The notes below the pieces were generated by a model. That model worked only from the letters and a program-made list of their open reading frames with translations, was not told the origin of the DNA and ran no database searches. A stretch of DNA of 61,401 bases from a virus. The position numbers and the translations under genes were made by a program. Each line of letters opens with the position of its first letter. Position 1 is the first letter of the stretch. Where the stretch lies: positions 1 through 61,401 of IMG/VR virus record IMGVR_UViG_3300047463_000183; one strand, written 5' to 3'. Below are positions 25,701 through 32,749 of the stretch, one piece after another.

Positions 25701-25747
25701 GCTTGCGGGGTGGTGGAAGTCGCCTGACTGATGGATGTGTTGGCCAT
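19766..25747 (-). CDS. Giant repetitive tail fibre (1993 aa)
   Basis: The largest gene in the window. N-terminus MANTSISQATSTTPQATDLL followed by LPIARIG is a typical fibre attachment start. The body is Thr/Gly/Ser-rich, made of shuffled short modules: GTGSIVLATSPTLVTP, NGSTLATAGAFSTTLT, NVTLPTSGTLATT, STGLTPATATTGAVTLGG, YGGTGVNNGTNTLTL and TNATGLPLTTGVTGVLP. Modules recur many times with small changes. Internal globular segments occur near residues 375-510 (KNQATSAQNGIYVVTT) and near 930-1060. It is probably a long trimeric fibre; receptor contact is presumed at the C-terminal GPMTINSGSTVTVATGQRW end. No peptidase or chaperone domain is visible. Confidence 0.85.
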   Translation of the reverse strand: MANTSISQATSTTPQATDLLPIARIGSTTPYHVSIGAISSLISGVSTIVAGTGLSGGTITTTGTLAIANTGVTAGSYGNAAAVPVIGVNAQGQITSASTLAISIPSSAINTTIPNSGLTYSNVTINGSVVALGGTTTVTAVNPNALTISTPLTGSSYNGSSAVTIGLGTTGTAGTYGTSTSIPVITTDTYGRVSGVTPTAIANLPNSALTYSNITINGTAVALGGSITLATGLTIGSTPITSGTSGDILYENGGVLGQLAIGSGLSVSGGTLSASGGSGSVTQIVAASPLTGGTITSTGTIGLNTTGTAGTYGSATSVPVITTDSYGRVSSASTTSISPITLGTDVVSPGGTLLALDGLTYVALTQNPTAALQAATKQYVDAAVQGAEVHESCIAATTTNLTATYNNGTSGVGATLTNSGTQTAFSVDGYNAVLNDRILVKNQATSAQNGIYVVTTVGSVSTNWVLTRAADYNTVQSYGVYPGSYVFVAEGTVNSATGWMMTTPLPITIGTTSLTWTQFSGTGTYTAGTGLTLTGNQFSISNTGVTASSYGNAANVPTITVNSQGQITSAGTTAISIPASAINTTIPNTGLTNSSISINGSTVALGGTTTVTAVNPFALTIGTGLSGTSYNGSAAVTIANTGLLSIGGSTGAIVLGSGLSISGQTLTATGTGGTVTQVNTGTGLTGGPITGTGTVSIANTGVTANSYTLASLTVNAQGQLTAASSATTTGTGSVVLASSPTLVTPALGVPSSVTLTNATGLPLTTGVTGVLPPANGGTGSSVVPTNGQIPIGNGTIYTPATLTAGTGISVTNTAGSVVIAATGTAASAISIGGTVVGGVNGDILYVNGTVLAQTATVPYTAGGTSGSALPTAGAVAYGTGTAYGFTAAGTAGQFLQSTGAGTPTWSTPTSGSFQPNYYGLFVSTVNQTNGGSTAANAVILNQTPVLSNGISMALDGSSNYTRITFANAGIYLLAFELAVTNSSGSNVAVSAWLAQNGTNIANTTSDFTISGGANNPQLLEQQWTVNAAAGDYVQVYWSCSATTVSLAYQTAATGPTRPASPSATVNVALLPPSGSNLAVGSSTISGGTSGRVLFDNAGTVGEYTITGTAGSVVLSNSPTLVTPALGIPSSVTLTNATGLPLTTGVTGVLPSANGGTGVNNGTNTLTLGGNLTTAGAFPTTITVTGTTAVTLPTSGTVTALGNATTGTGSIVLATSPTLVTPVLGAATATSVNGLTISSTTGTLSLANGSALATVGAFATTLTATAATSLTLPTSGTLATTANTVSSFTAGATGLTPATATTGAVTLAGTLNPASGGTGVNNGTNTLTLAGNVTYAGAFPVTMTSTGTTSITLPTSGTVTALGNTTTGTGSIVLATSPTLVTPTIGSATATSVNNLTITNPGTTATLALANGSTLATAGAFSTTLTTTGATNVTLPTSGTLATTSNTVSSFSAGSTGLTPSTATTGAVTLGGTLSPTYGGTGVNNGSNTLTLGGSLTTVGAFSTTLTATAATSLTLPTSGTVTALGNATTGTGSIVLATGPTLVTPTIGIATATSVNNLTITNPGTTATLSLANGSTLATAGAFATTLTATAATSLTLPTSGTVTALGNATTGTGSIVLATSPTLVTPTIGAATATTINNVTVTNPGTTAVLTLANGSTLATAGAFSATLTTTGATNVTLPTSGTLATVGSTVASFSAGSTGLTPATATTGAVTLGGLLGPTYGGTGVNNGTNTLTLAGNVTHAGAFPVTITATGTTSVTLPVSGTITALGNTTTGSGSIVLATSPTLVTPTIGAATATTVNNVTITNPGTTAALTLANGSTLATAGAFSTTLTATAATNVTLPTTGTLATTANTVASFSAGSTGLTPSTATTGAVTLGGTLAVAAGGTGQTTASAAFNALSPITSTGDLIIGNGTNSATRLAIGTSGYVLTSNGTTASWSAPTGSTGPLIYNTTTINSNQTVVAGQNALSVGPMTINSGSTVTVATGQRWLVL

Positions 25748-25748
25748 A

Positions 25749-26225
25749 TTATCCCCAAACCCAGGCGTCTACGCCGTTTTCCAAAGCCCAGAAACCAGTT
25801 CCGCTTTCCAGTTCTATCACGCTATTTACAAAAATGATAGGGGGTCCAAAGCCAGGGCTGGGCGGCAATGGGAACGGAGGGATTGAGTATTTTTTGTCTA
25901 TGGGTAGCGTGACAAGCCAAGAGTAAATTCTATTTGACGATCCAGTTACGTCTATTTTTATCGTGTAAACACGACCGGGAACGCCACCTGAAAGCCATAT
26001 ATCAATTACATTGTCATCTGCAACTGATAAAAAAACAGGTTGAAGTTCCCCAACACCAGAAGGTTTTATGCTGGCTGAAACTTGATTGATTGAGTCATTG
26101 TATTGATTGATCGCCGCTGAAACATCAAGATAATAATCAAGATCGTCACCAGCTTCAGCAACAGGCCATTGCAGAACAGTCAGTCCCGCAGCGTCCAGAA
26201 CAACAGTGCGATCATACGATGTCAT
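25749..26225 (-). CDS. Fibre-tail adaptor-like protein, copy 1
   Basis: 158 aa. TVLQWPVAEAGDDLDYYLDV, ASIKPSGVGELQPVFLSVAD, IWLSGGVPGRVYTIKIDVTG and SWLVTLPIDKKY, then a proline-rich PPFPLPPSPGFGPP tail. The domain resembles phage fibre-tail adaptors (Gp77-like). The 27798-28196 protein has the same domain and proline tail. It sits immediately upstream (in transcription) of the giant fibre, as that protein precedes a second fibre. Confidence 0.6.
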   Translation of the reverse strand: MTSYDRTVVLDAAGLTVLQWPVAEAGDDLDYYLDVSAAINQYNDSINQVSASIKPSGVGELQPVFLSVADDNVIDIWLSGGVPGRVYTIKIDVTGSSNRIYSWLVTLPIDKKYSIPPFPLPPSPGFGPPIIFVNSVIELESGTGFWALENGVDAWVWG

Positions 26226-27209
26226 TTAGTTACCAATCGCAAACCAGACAATGTTAACGGAATTGGTAATTGTGTGAGATCCGCCACTTGCGTTATCACA
26301 CGTAAATGTAAATCCAGAAGTTGACAAAGAGGATGCGTAAACCGTCAAAGCAACCCAAGAAGATGAACCAGCATTATTTGGCGTTCCCCATGCTCCAAAT
26401 ACATTATTTGGAAATGCAATTGGAAAGGAACCAGATACATATCCCAGATTACTTCCTGTGGTAATTGTCCCAGATACACCCCACTGAAGAATCAATCCAT
26501 TGGGAAATTTTTGGTAACCAGAAGATGCAATGGATGCCGGGAACTGACCAAGGTTGACCGCCTGACTGGCCGAAGATGCAGCGGCGACGGCAAATACCTG
26601 ACCGGCATTGCCAGCGATGGGTGCGGCGTAGCTGTCGACGAATGCCGTCGTGGCGACGCGAGTGCTGTTGTCGCTGCTGGCTGGCGTTGGGGCGGTCGGC
26701 GTGCCAGTGAAAGCTGGACTGGCCAGAGGTGCCTGGGCCAACCAACCAGCCGTGGCTGCCGGGCCAGACGTGACGCAGACCCACATCAGGTTGTTGGTCG
26801 TGTCCCAGACCTGAGAAGGAGCATTCGACGCTGTGGCGGCATATCCAGCAACATTGCCATTTGGATTACCAGCATACTGCGTCACCTGACCAAATGAGTT
26901 GGTCGTGCCAGCCGTGATCAGATTCTGCACCAAAGATCCGGAGGACCAGTTCTGCGCTGTCGTGCCTTCCTGAGCACGCACAACTGTGAACGTGTCGGTG
27001 GAAACGGCGGTAACGTGCATGATCTCCGACGCTGGCGTTGATCCAGACGCTGGGTTTAAGGTGATTTTGAAATACTGACCATTAGAGATAGTAGGAAATA
27101 ACGCTCCCGTTCCAGCAGCAACGCTAATACTCGTCGCGGATGAAGAAATTGTAGATGCAAGCGTTGTGGACGCTTGATTTTTGAACTGCAAAAGACCGGG
27201 AGCGGCCAT
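26226..27209 (-). CDS. Tail fibre with gpH/gp53-like C-terminal domain
   Basis: 327 aa. The N-terminal 110 residues are a common phage fibre adaptor (TTLASTISSSATSISVAAGT, EIMHVTAVSTDTFTVVRAQE). The middle has SPAFTGTPTAPTPASSDNST followed by RVATTAFVDSY. The C-terminus GYQKFPNGLILQWGVSG with SFPIAFPNNVFG is the hallmark of gp53/gpH-type fibre tips that trimerise and bind receptors. It overlaps the 68-aa gene by 1 nt. Confidence 0.82.
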   Translation of the reverse strand: MAAPGLLQFKNQASTTLASTISSSATSISVAAGTGALFPTISNGQYFKITLNPASGSTPASEIMHVTAVSTDTFTVVRAQEGTTAQNWSSGSLVQNLITAGTTNSFGQVTQYAGNPNGNVAGYAATASNAPSQVWDTTNNLMWVCVTSGPAATAGWLAQAPLASPAFTGTPTAPTPASSDNSTRVATTAFVDSYAAPIAGNAGQVFAVAAASSASQAVNLGQFPASIASSGYQKFPNGLILQWGVSGTITTGSNLGYVSGSFPIAFPNNVFGAWGTPNNAGSSSWVALTVYASSLSTSGFTFTCDNASGGSHTITNSVNIVWFAIGN

Positions 27210-27415
27210 TATTTCCTCCGAAAGTGCTTGTTCATGGCGTCTGAATCACCACGCGAAACAGCACCCATATAAGACGTGATCTCGCAATCCTTCCTGGGCA
27301 CACCAGCAGTCCTGAGAGCTATGGCAACCGCTTGTTTCTGCGGTTTACCAGCTTCGATTTCACGTTTGATATTGCGTGAAATGACGTCCTGACTCTTACC
27401 TTTTTCGAGTGGCAT
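27209..27415 (-). CDS. Small basic conserved phage protein (68 aa)
   Basis: [20 protein letters not shown] then [20 protein letters not shown] and KHFRRK. A short protein family found in many phage and environmental genomes ([11 protein letters not shown] motif). Function unknown; nucleic-acid binding is possible from its charge. It sits within the fibre locus. Confidence 0.72.
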   Translation of the reverse strand: MPLEKGKSQDVISRNIKREIEAGKPQKQAVAIALRTAGVPRKDCEITSYMGAVSRGDSDAMNKHFRRK

Positions 27416-27424
27416 TTTGTTCTC

Positions 27425-27790
27425 CTACAAACTTCCGCTCACAAGCCAAACAGGTATGGCGCCGGTCGCGCTGTTTTGAGCGTCAGAGTATGGCGGGCCA
27501 GAAGGTTGGCTGACTTTATATACAGGAATGGCGCCGCCGGATTGCCCTTGATCATTCGAATATGGCGGGCCGGACGGTTGACTGACAACGCGGACGGGAA
27601 TGGCTCCAGCCGCGTTGTTCTGAGCATTTGGATATGTTGGTCCAGCCGGTTGCGTCGTCACCCAGACCGGGATAGCCCCGGCTGGAAGATTCTGGGCATT
27701 AGGATACGTGGGGCCAGAGGGCGCACCACCTGCATTCCATACCGGGATCGAGGCCAGACTGTTGCTTTGGGTATTCGGATAGCTGGCCAT
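27425..27790 (-). CDS. Virion-region protein of five 24-residue repeats
   Basis: 121 aa made of five tandem units with consensus GPTYPNAQN-AAGAIPVWV-SQPS: SYPNTQSNSLASIPVW, TYPNAQNLPAGAIPVW, TYPNAQNNAAGAIPVR, PYSNDQGQSGGAIPVY and PYSDAQNSATGAIPVW. The repeats end with the protein, so there is no other domain. Proline/tyrosine/valine periodicity suggests an extended beta solenoid or fibre stem. Not a family I can name. Confidence 0.7.
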   Translation of the reverse strand: MASYPNTQSNSLASIPVWNAGGAPSGPTYPNAQNLPAGAIPVWVTTQPAGPTYPNAQNNAAGAIPVRVVSQPSGPPYSNDQGQSGGAIPVYKVSQPSGPPYSDAQNSATGAIPVWLVSGSL

Positions 27791-27797
27791 TCTGATC

Positions 27798-28196
27798 TCA
27801 CGTGGTTATGATTGGTCCATAATATGGCGACGGTGGCGGCGGTATCGGCACTGAGGCCAGGGTTGGATCAATCGGTAGATATACATACCACACAAAAGTC
27901 CGTCCCGCAGCAGTATTTGCTGTCAGATTGACCGTGTATTGGCGTCCAACCACGCCGCCGGTCAGATAGAGCGTGATCACATTGTTCGACACGGACAGAT
28001 TGCTGGCCACGACTTCACCAACCCCTGACGGTGCGACACATGCGCTGGCTGAGGTGATGATGTCAGAAGCGTCGCTGATCGCCGCCGACACATCCAGACC
28101 ATAATCCAGGTGATCATCCGGTTCCGCCATTGGCCAAGACAATGGCGGTTTCCAGGATGGCGTCAGGGTGATGACGCGATTGGCGGAAATGATCAT
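27798..28196 (-). CDS. Fibre-tail adaptor-like protein, copy 2
   Basis: 132 aa, paralogue of 25749-26225: LSWPMAEPDDHLDYGLDVSA, ACVAPSGVGEVVASNLSVSN, YLTGGVVGRQYTVNLTANTA, WYVYLPIDPT, then the PIPPPPSPYYGP tail. It overlaps the tailspike gene by 4 nt. Two adaptors imply two attached appendages. Confidence 0.6.
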   Translation of the reverse strand: MIISANRVITLTPSWKPPLSWPMAEPDDHLDYGLDVSAAISDASDIITSASACVAPSGVGEVVASNLSVSNNVITLYLTGGVVGRQYTVNLTANTAAGRTFVWYVYLPIDPTLASVPIPPPPSPYYGPIITT

Positions 28197-31100
28197 GTCT
28201 GATTATTGGTCGAGACTGTATTTGTCGCAGACCCAAATGATGTTGTTCCTGAGAAATTTTTGAACACATTATTTACAACTTGAATGTTGTTTCCTGATGC
28301 AGTAACTACAGCATAATCAAGAGCGGTTGCATCATTCCTGGCGTAATTTCCCATAACAATAACATTACTTAAAGTGATTCCAGTATTGCCTAACCATATC
28401 ATTTGCTTAACAGGGCCAAAGGCAAAATTATTGGTGTAAATTAAGCTGTTTAATGTTGCACTAGCTCCAATCCCAACTGTCGTTCCGGCAGTGCTTGTTG
28501 CGGCATTAAATGGCGCAAATGTGCAGCTAGAAATTTTGACCGCTTGAGAAATAGTGCCATTAAGGCTAATTCCATTAATACACGCATCAAATTGGCATCC
28601 AATAAAAGTATATGGTCCCCCTCCAGTATAAGATACAGCGCCACCATTTACAAAGGCGGCATACCCATACCCCCAAGCCTGAATGTTTATAACCTCAAAC
28701 CAGTCATTTCCGCCAGCTTGAATTAGTTGAGCATTAGATGCCATCCACAACACAAGTCCTGTTGTTAATTGATTTTGAGCTATCCTACCGGCATTGAAAC
28801 TACAATCTTTTATAGTTGACCAATCTATCATTTTTGAAACAGCTATAAAAGAAAACGGACATCCATTGCAATTGGATACATATAAATTGCCAATACCCAA
28901 AGGACTTGTATAATATCCAGCATTTATAGCTATATATGATTTATTAAACCAGCAATCTTTTATTGTTTGATCAAGATTTTGCTGGGTTCCGTAAATCATT
29001 ATAGTAGAACCGTATTCTACTCCAGAACTTAGGTTCCATATTTGTGCAGGATAATCAAATGCAATATTTTGAATGGTCCCTCCATCTTGTAAAAGGATGG
29101 CAGAATAAGTTGGATTCGTGGAATTTCCAGAACCAGCGCCCCAGTTTATTTCCATTACAGAGCCAGTAATTAGATTGGCATATAAATTTGTGCTCCAAGA
29201 GGAATATGTTCCACTACCAACAGTAGACGTAACATTAACGACCAAAGCACCAGTTGATGAATTATAAGACGTAACCGTTCCAGTCATATATGCTGTAGCA
29301 CTATTGCCAATCAAAATTGATTGACCGGAAGTAAATGCTTGAGTAGATCCACCAGATGTCGTAGCGACAGTAAGGCTTTGAGATCCAGTTGCGATAGTCA
29401 ATGATGTGGTTGATGTCGTGCAATAGTTAGCATTCCATGTATAAGATGGAGCCGCCTCACCTTGCAAAATGACATTAGGCTTAACAGTGACTTGAGCCGT
29501 AAATTTGTAACGACCAGCCGGAACTAAGACTGTTCCACCGCCAGCGGTGTAGGCTGCATTGATGGCTGATTGAAACGCTGATGAATTGTCAGATAATGAT
29601 GTTGATGCGCCATAAGACGTGACAACGTATATACCATTAACAGTTGCGGACACCGACGTCGGAGTCACAGACGTCACACGACCATAAGCATCCGTCGTAA
29701 GAACCGGAATTGATGTCGCGGAGCCGTAAGTTCCCGCCGTCCCTGTTGCGGGGAGGGAAATCGTCCCTGTTGATGTAATGGTTCCGCCGGACAGGCCATT
29801 ACCAGCCACGATCTGGGTTACAGTTCCACCGCTGGATGTAGCAATCAAAGTCCCGCTGGAAATTGATAAACCCGAACCAACAGTCAATTCACCTAACAAG
29901 GCACCGCTTGTTTGATAAAGCAGCGTGTTGCTTGTTCCGCTGGTGATCGGAGTAGATCCAATAGCCAAAGAACTACTGACCGTAGTCGATCCACCAAGCG
30001 CGACAGAGGTTCCGTTGATCGTGATACTGCTGTTGGCGAGATAGGCGTTCTGGATCGCGGTAGCATTCCAAACACCAGCAGTCAAAGTTCCTACGCCAGT
30101 AATTCCAGAATAAGATCCAGTCAAGCGACCACTGGGAAGTGTGCCTGATGAAATATTGGAAGCGTTTGTAGTATCCGTTGTCGCTGAAGCGGCAAGACCG
30201 GAAACAGCGCCAGACGAAATAGCAACGGCAGTTGGAGTTACAGAAGAAACACGACCATAAGAGTCTGTAACAATTACAGGTATAGACGAAGAGGCCCCGT
30301 AAGTTCCAGGCGTTCCAATAGTGCTTAGACCAAGACTTACAGCAGAGCTTCCATTGAAAGATCCACCGGTTAATGGGCTGTTAATCGTCAGAGAATTTGG
30401 GGTATTAGCTGTAACGGTTGTTGTTCCGCCAAGCGTGACAAAATTACCATTGACCGTAACGCCATTGCTTGTCGTAGCCAAAGTTCCAGATACTGGTAAC
30501 GTCACAGACGTTGTGCCAGATGCCGTAATGGTGACAGGAAATGCGCCAGCGTGAGTTACGTTTCCAGCAAGCGTAAGCGTATTAGAGCCGTTATTGACCC
30601 CAGTTCCTCCATTTGCAGATGGCAAAATACCAGTAACGCCAGTTGTAAGCGGCAATCCTGTAGCGTTCGTTAAAACAGCGGCGGAAACAGTTCCAAGGTT
30701 AGGCGTGATCAGAGTCGGACTATTGCTCAAAACAACATTGCCAGGAGACCCCGTAGCAGGAGTTTGGGCTAATACTGTTCCGTTAACATACAAAAAATCG
30801 CCGCTTGTGCCGCCAGTTACAGTGCCACCAATGGCAATGCTAGCGGCAGATGTTCCAGTGGAAGCAATGACGATGCTGCCAGATGAGTTCGTGATGCTGA
30901 TACCAGTTCCAGCCGTAAGCGTCGCTGGCGTATAGATTGAACCAGACGTGCTGATGGGAATCTGACCAACCACTGTTGGTGCTGTCGATGTTCCAAGGCC
31001 ACCATAAGCAGGCGCAATTGCCGTGGCTTGCCATGTGCCAGTCGACAGTGTTCCGACGCTGGTCAGACTGGTCAGGCTGGCGATATTGGTCGTGGCCAGC

Positions 31101-31963
31101 GTTCCGCTGACCGGCAAAGTGATTGATGTCGGACCAGTTGATGTAAGCGTGGTCGCGAATGTGCCAACCTGAGAAAAGTTGGCGGCGGTGCTGAACGTGC
31201 TACCAGAAGCAAGGGCCAGCGTGCCGGTCGTCGTGTTGATGGTCAAGCCATTGATGCTGGTGGCCAGGGCTGCGCCCAAGGTGGGCGTTACCAGCGTTGG
31301 GCTGTTGCTCAATACCGGATTGCCAAGCGTGCCAGTCGGCGCGACCTGGGCCAGCAGAGGACTCCCTACAGTGCCGCCGACATACAGAAAATAACCCAAG
31401 GTCCCGGTCACAACCGTGCTACCAATAGCGATAGCAGCCGCCGCTGTTCCGGTTGCCTGAAGCGTGCCAGACGTAATGGTCAGACCGGCGCCAATCGCCG
31501 CTTCACTCAACAGCGTACCATTTTGATACAGAACAGAACCCGTAGTGCCACCACTGATAGCCGTGGTTCCGATATTCAACACGGCCCCAGACGCGACCAG
31601 CGTTCCAGCCGTGACCGTCAATCCAGTGCCAATAGGGATGGCCGCGACCGTTCCAGCAACAGTGCCGACGTTGCCAAGCAGAGAATTTGCGGCAATGGTC
31701 GAGATCCCAAGAGTGCCGCTGTTAATGGCCAAACCAGCACCAACTGCGGCTTCGCCCAACACCGTGCCATTCTGATAGACCACAGAGCCGGTCGTGCCGC
31801 CATTAACGACGGTCGTGCCGATGTTCAAAACACTGGCAAGGGTTAAAGAACCACCAAGAGCAACAGTAGACCCATTGATGGTGATGGGCGTATTGAAGTT
31901 GGCATCAAGATCGGCAAGAGGAATACTGCCAGACATGGATGCAAAAGTGTAGGGAACAGCCAT
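28193..31963 (-). CDS. Tailspike/fibre with right-handed beta-helix (pectate-lyase-like) C-terminus
   Basis: 1256 aa. The first about 800 residues are the shuffled fibre modules of the giant fibre (SPTLVTPTLGAALATSINGL, NATGLPLTTGVTGILPSANG). From NGIYVVTSYGASTSLSDNSS onward it becomes a pectate-lyase-like tailspike: SAFQSAINAAYTAGGGTVLV then PAGRYKFTAQVTVKPNVILQ, followed by repeated short strands (KDCWFNKSYIAINAG, ISSCTFAPF). Such domains depolymerise capsule, LPS or exopolysaccharide. The beta-helix DNA is markedly AT-rich relative to the N-terminal half, indicating acquisition of the enzymatic end. Confidence 0.8.
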   Translation of the reverse strand: MAVPYTFASMSGSIPLADLDANFNTPITINGSTVALGGSLTLASVLNIGTTVVNGGTTGSVVYQNGTVLGEAAVGAGLAINSGTLGISTIAANSLLGNVGTVAGTVAAIPIGTGLTVTAGTLVASGAVLNIGTTAISGGTTGSVLYQNGTLLSEAAIGAGLTITSGTLQATGTAAAAIAIGSTVVTGTLGYFLYVGGTVGSPLLAQVAPTGTLGNPVLSNSPTLVTPTLGAALATSINGLTINTTTGTLALASGSTFSTAANFSQVGTFATTLTSTGPTSITLPVSGTLATTNIASLTSLTSVGTLSTGTWQATAIAPAYGGLGTSTAPTVVGQIPISTSGSIYTPATLTAGTGISITNSSGSIVIASTGTSAASIAIGGTVTGGTSGDFLYVNGTVLAQTPATGSPGNVVLSNSPTLITPNLGTVSAAVLTNATGLPLTTGVTGILPSANGGTGVNNGSNTLTLAGNVTHAGAFPVTITASGTTSVTLPVSGTLATTSNGVTVNGNFVTLGGTTTVTANTPNSLTINSPLTGGSFNGSSAVSLGLSTIGTPGTYGASSSIPVIVTDSYGRVSSVTPTAVAISSGAVSGLAASATTDTTNASNISSGTLPSGRLTGSYSGITGVGTLTAGVWNATAIQNAYLANSSITINGTSVALGGSTTVSSSLAIGSTPITSGTSNTLLYQTSGALLGELTVGSGLSISSGTLIATSSGGTVTQIVAGNGLSGGTITSTGTISLPATGTAGTYGSATSIPVLTTDAYGRVTSVTPTSVSATVNGIYVVTSYGASTSLSDNSSAFQSAINAAYTAGGGTVLVPAGRYKFTAQVTVKPNVILQGEAAPSYTWNANYCTTSTTSLTIATGSQSLTVATTSGGSTQAFTSGQSILIGNSATAYMTGTVTSYNSSTGALVVNVTSTVGSGTYSSWSTNLYANLITGSVMEINWGAGSGNSTNPTYSAILLQDGGTIQNIAFDYPAQIWNLSSGVEYGSTIMIYGTQQNLDQTIKDCWFNKSYIAINAGYYTSPLGIGNLYVSNCNGCPFSFIAVSKMIDWSTIKDCSFNAGRIAQNQLTTGLVLWMASNAQLIQAGGNDWFEVINIQAWGYGYAAFVNGGAVSYTGGGPYTFIGCQFDACINGISLNGTISQAVKISSCTFAPFNAATSTAGTTVGIGASATLNSLIYTNNFAFGPVKQMIWLGNTGITLSNVIVMGNYARNDATALDYAVVTASGNNIQVVNNVFKNFSGTTSFGSATNTVSTNNQT

Positions 31964-31975
31964 CTTATCTGACCT

Positions 31976-32746
31976 TTACGAGTGATACCAAGTGACCGCC
32001 GCTGAGGCGTTATTTATCCACGTCACGACGTTGCTTGTGCTATTAGTCCAAGAGACAGTCGTTTGAACGCTGCCAGAAATAACTAAGCTCCAGGTATAAA
32101 TCTGGAACGGCATTTCAGCCGCACCGCTGGCAATCGCAGCCTGAAGATATGGCGCAGCAGGATAATTCGGGCACGTTATCGTGGCAGTCGACCCGCTGAA
32201 CGTGACGCTTATTTGAGACGTCAAAGTTTGCAAATTGGCGGGAGAGCCAATCGGGCCAGGATAATTGAGCGCCGGAGCCGTTCCGTTTGTGCCGATCAAA
32301 AACCTGAGAACTCGACGTTTCAACCATCTTATACTAAAAGTCTTTCCATCGCCTTTGTAAAAATGCCACGTCAAAAGACGAGCATAGATGTCATCTGAGA
32401 CGACAAAAGACGTTCCAGTTGTTGATGTTTCTGTGTTTAATGGGACTTTAGCATTATATCCGTATGTATTTAACGGGCCAATAGAAGTTGCTGGTGTTCC
32501 GGGAAGTGATGGTCGAGGATAGCCGTATATTCCGGCTCCAACCCAGTCCAAAAGAGCGCCAGAAATTGAGTTTGATGGATATATTGGTAAATCAAGCTGG
32601 TTAAAAGTATTTACGTATTGTTGAGCAATAGCATTATATGACGCTACGAAAGCCTGCAAATCATCGTCATCAGCATACTGCGTATAAAGATACGACGGTA
32701 TGACGTTTTGCAGCATGGTATTTGCAAAACTGGTTGAACCGCTCAT
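31976..32746 (-). CDS. Baseplate tail protein I-like (tail-fibre attachment)
   Basis: 256 aa. NVIPSYLYTQYADDDDLQAF, VASYNAIAQQYVNTFNQLDL and SISGALLDWVGAGIYGYPRP are typical of gpI-like baseplate proteins, which follow baseplate J and precede the fibres. KTFSIRWLKRRVLRFL is a central conserved helix. It would connect the baseplate wedge to the fibres. Confidence 0.7.
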   Translation of the reverse strand: MSGSTSFANTMLQNVIPSYLYTQYADDDDLQAFVASYNAIAQQYVNTFNQLDLPIYPSNSISGALLDWVGAGIYGYPRPSLPGTPATSIGPLNTYGYNAKVPLNTETSTTGTSFVVSDDIYARLLTWHFYKGDGKTFSIRWLKRRVLRFLIGTNGTAPALNYPGPIGSPANLQTLTSQISVTFSGSTATITCPNYPAAPYLQAAIASGAAEMPFQIYTWSLVISGSVQTTVSWTNSTSNVVTWINNASAAVTWYHS

Positions 32747-32749
32747 AGA

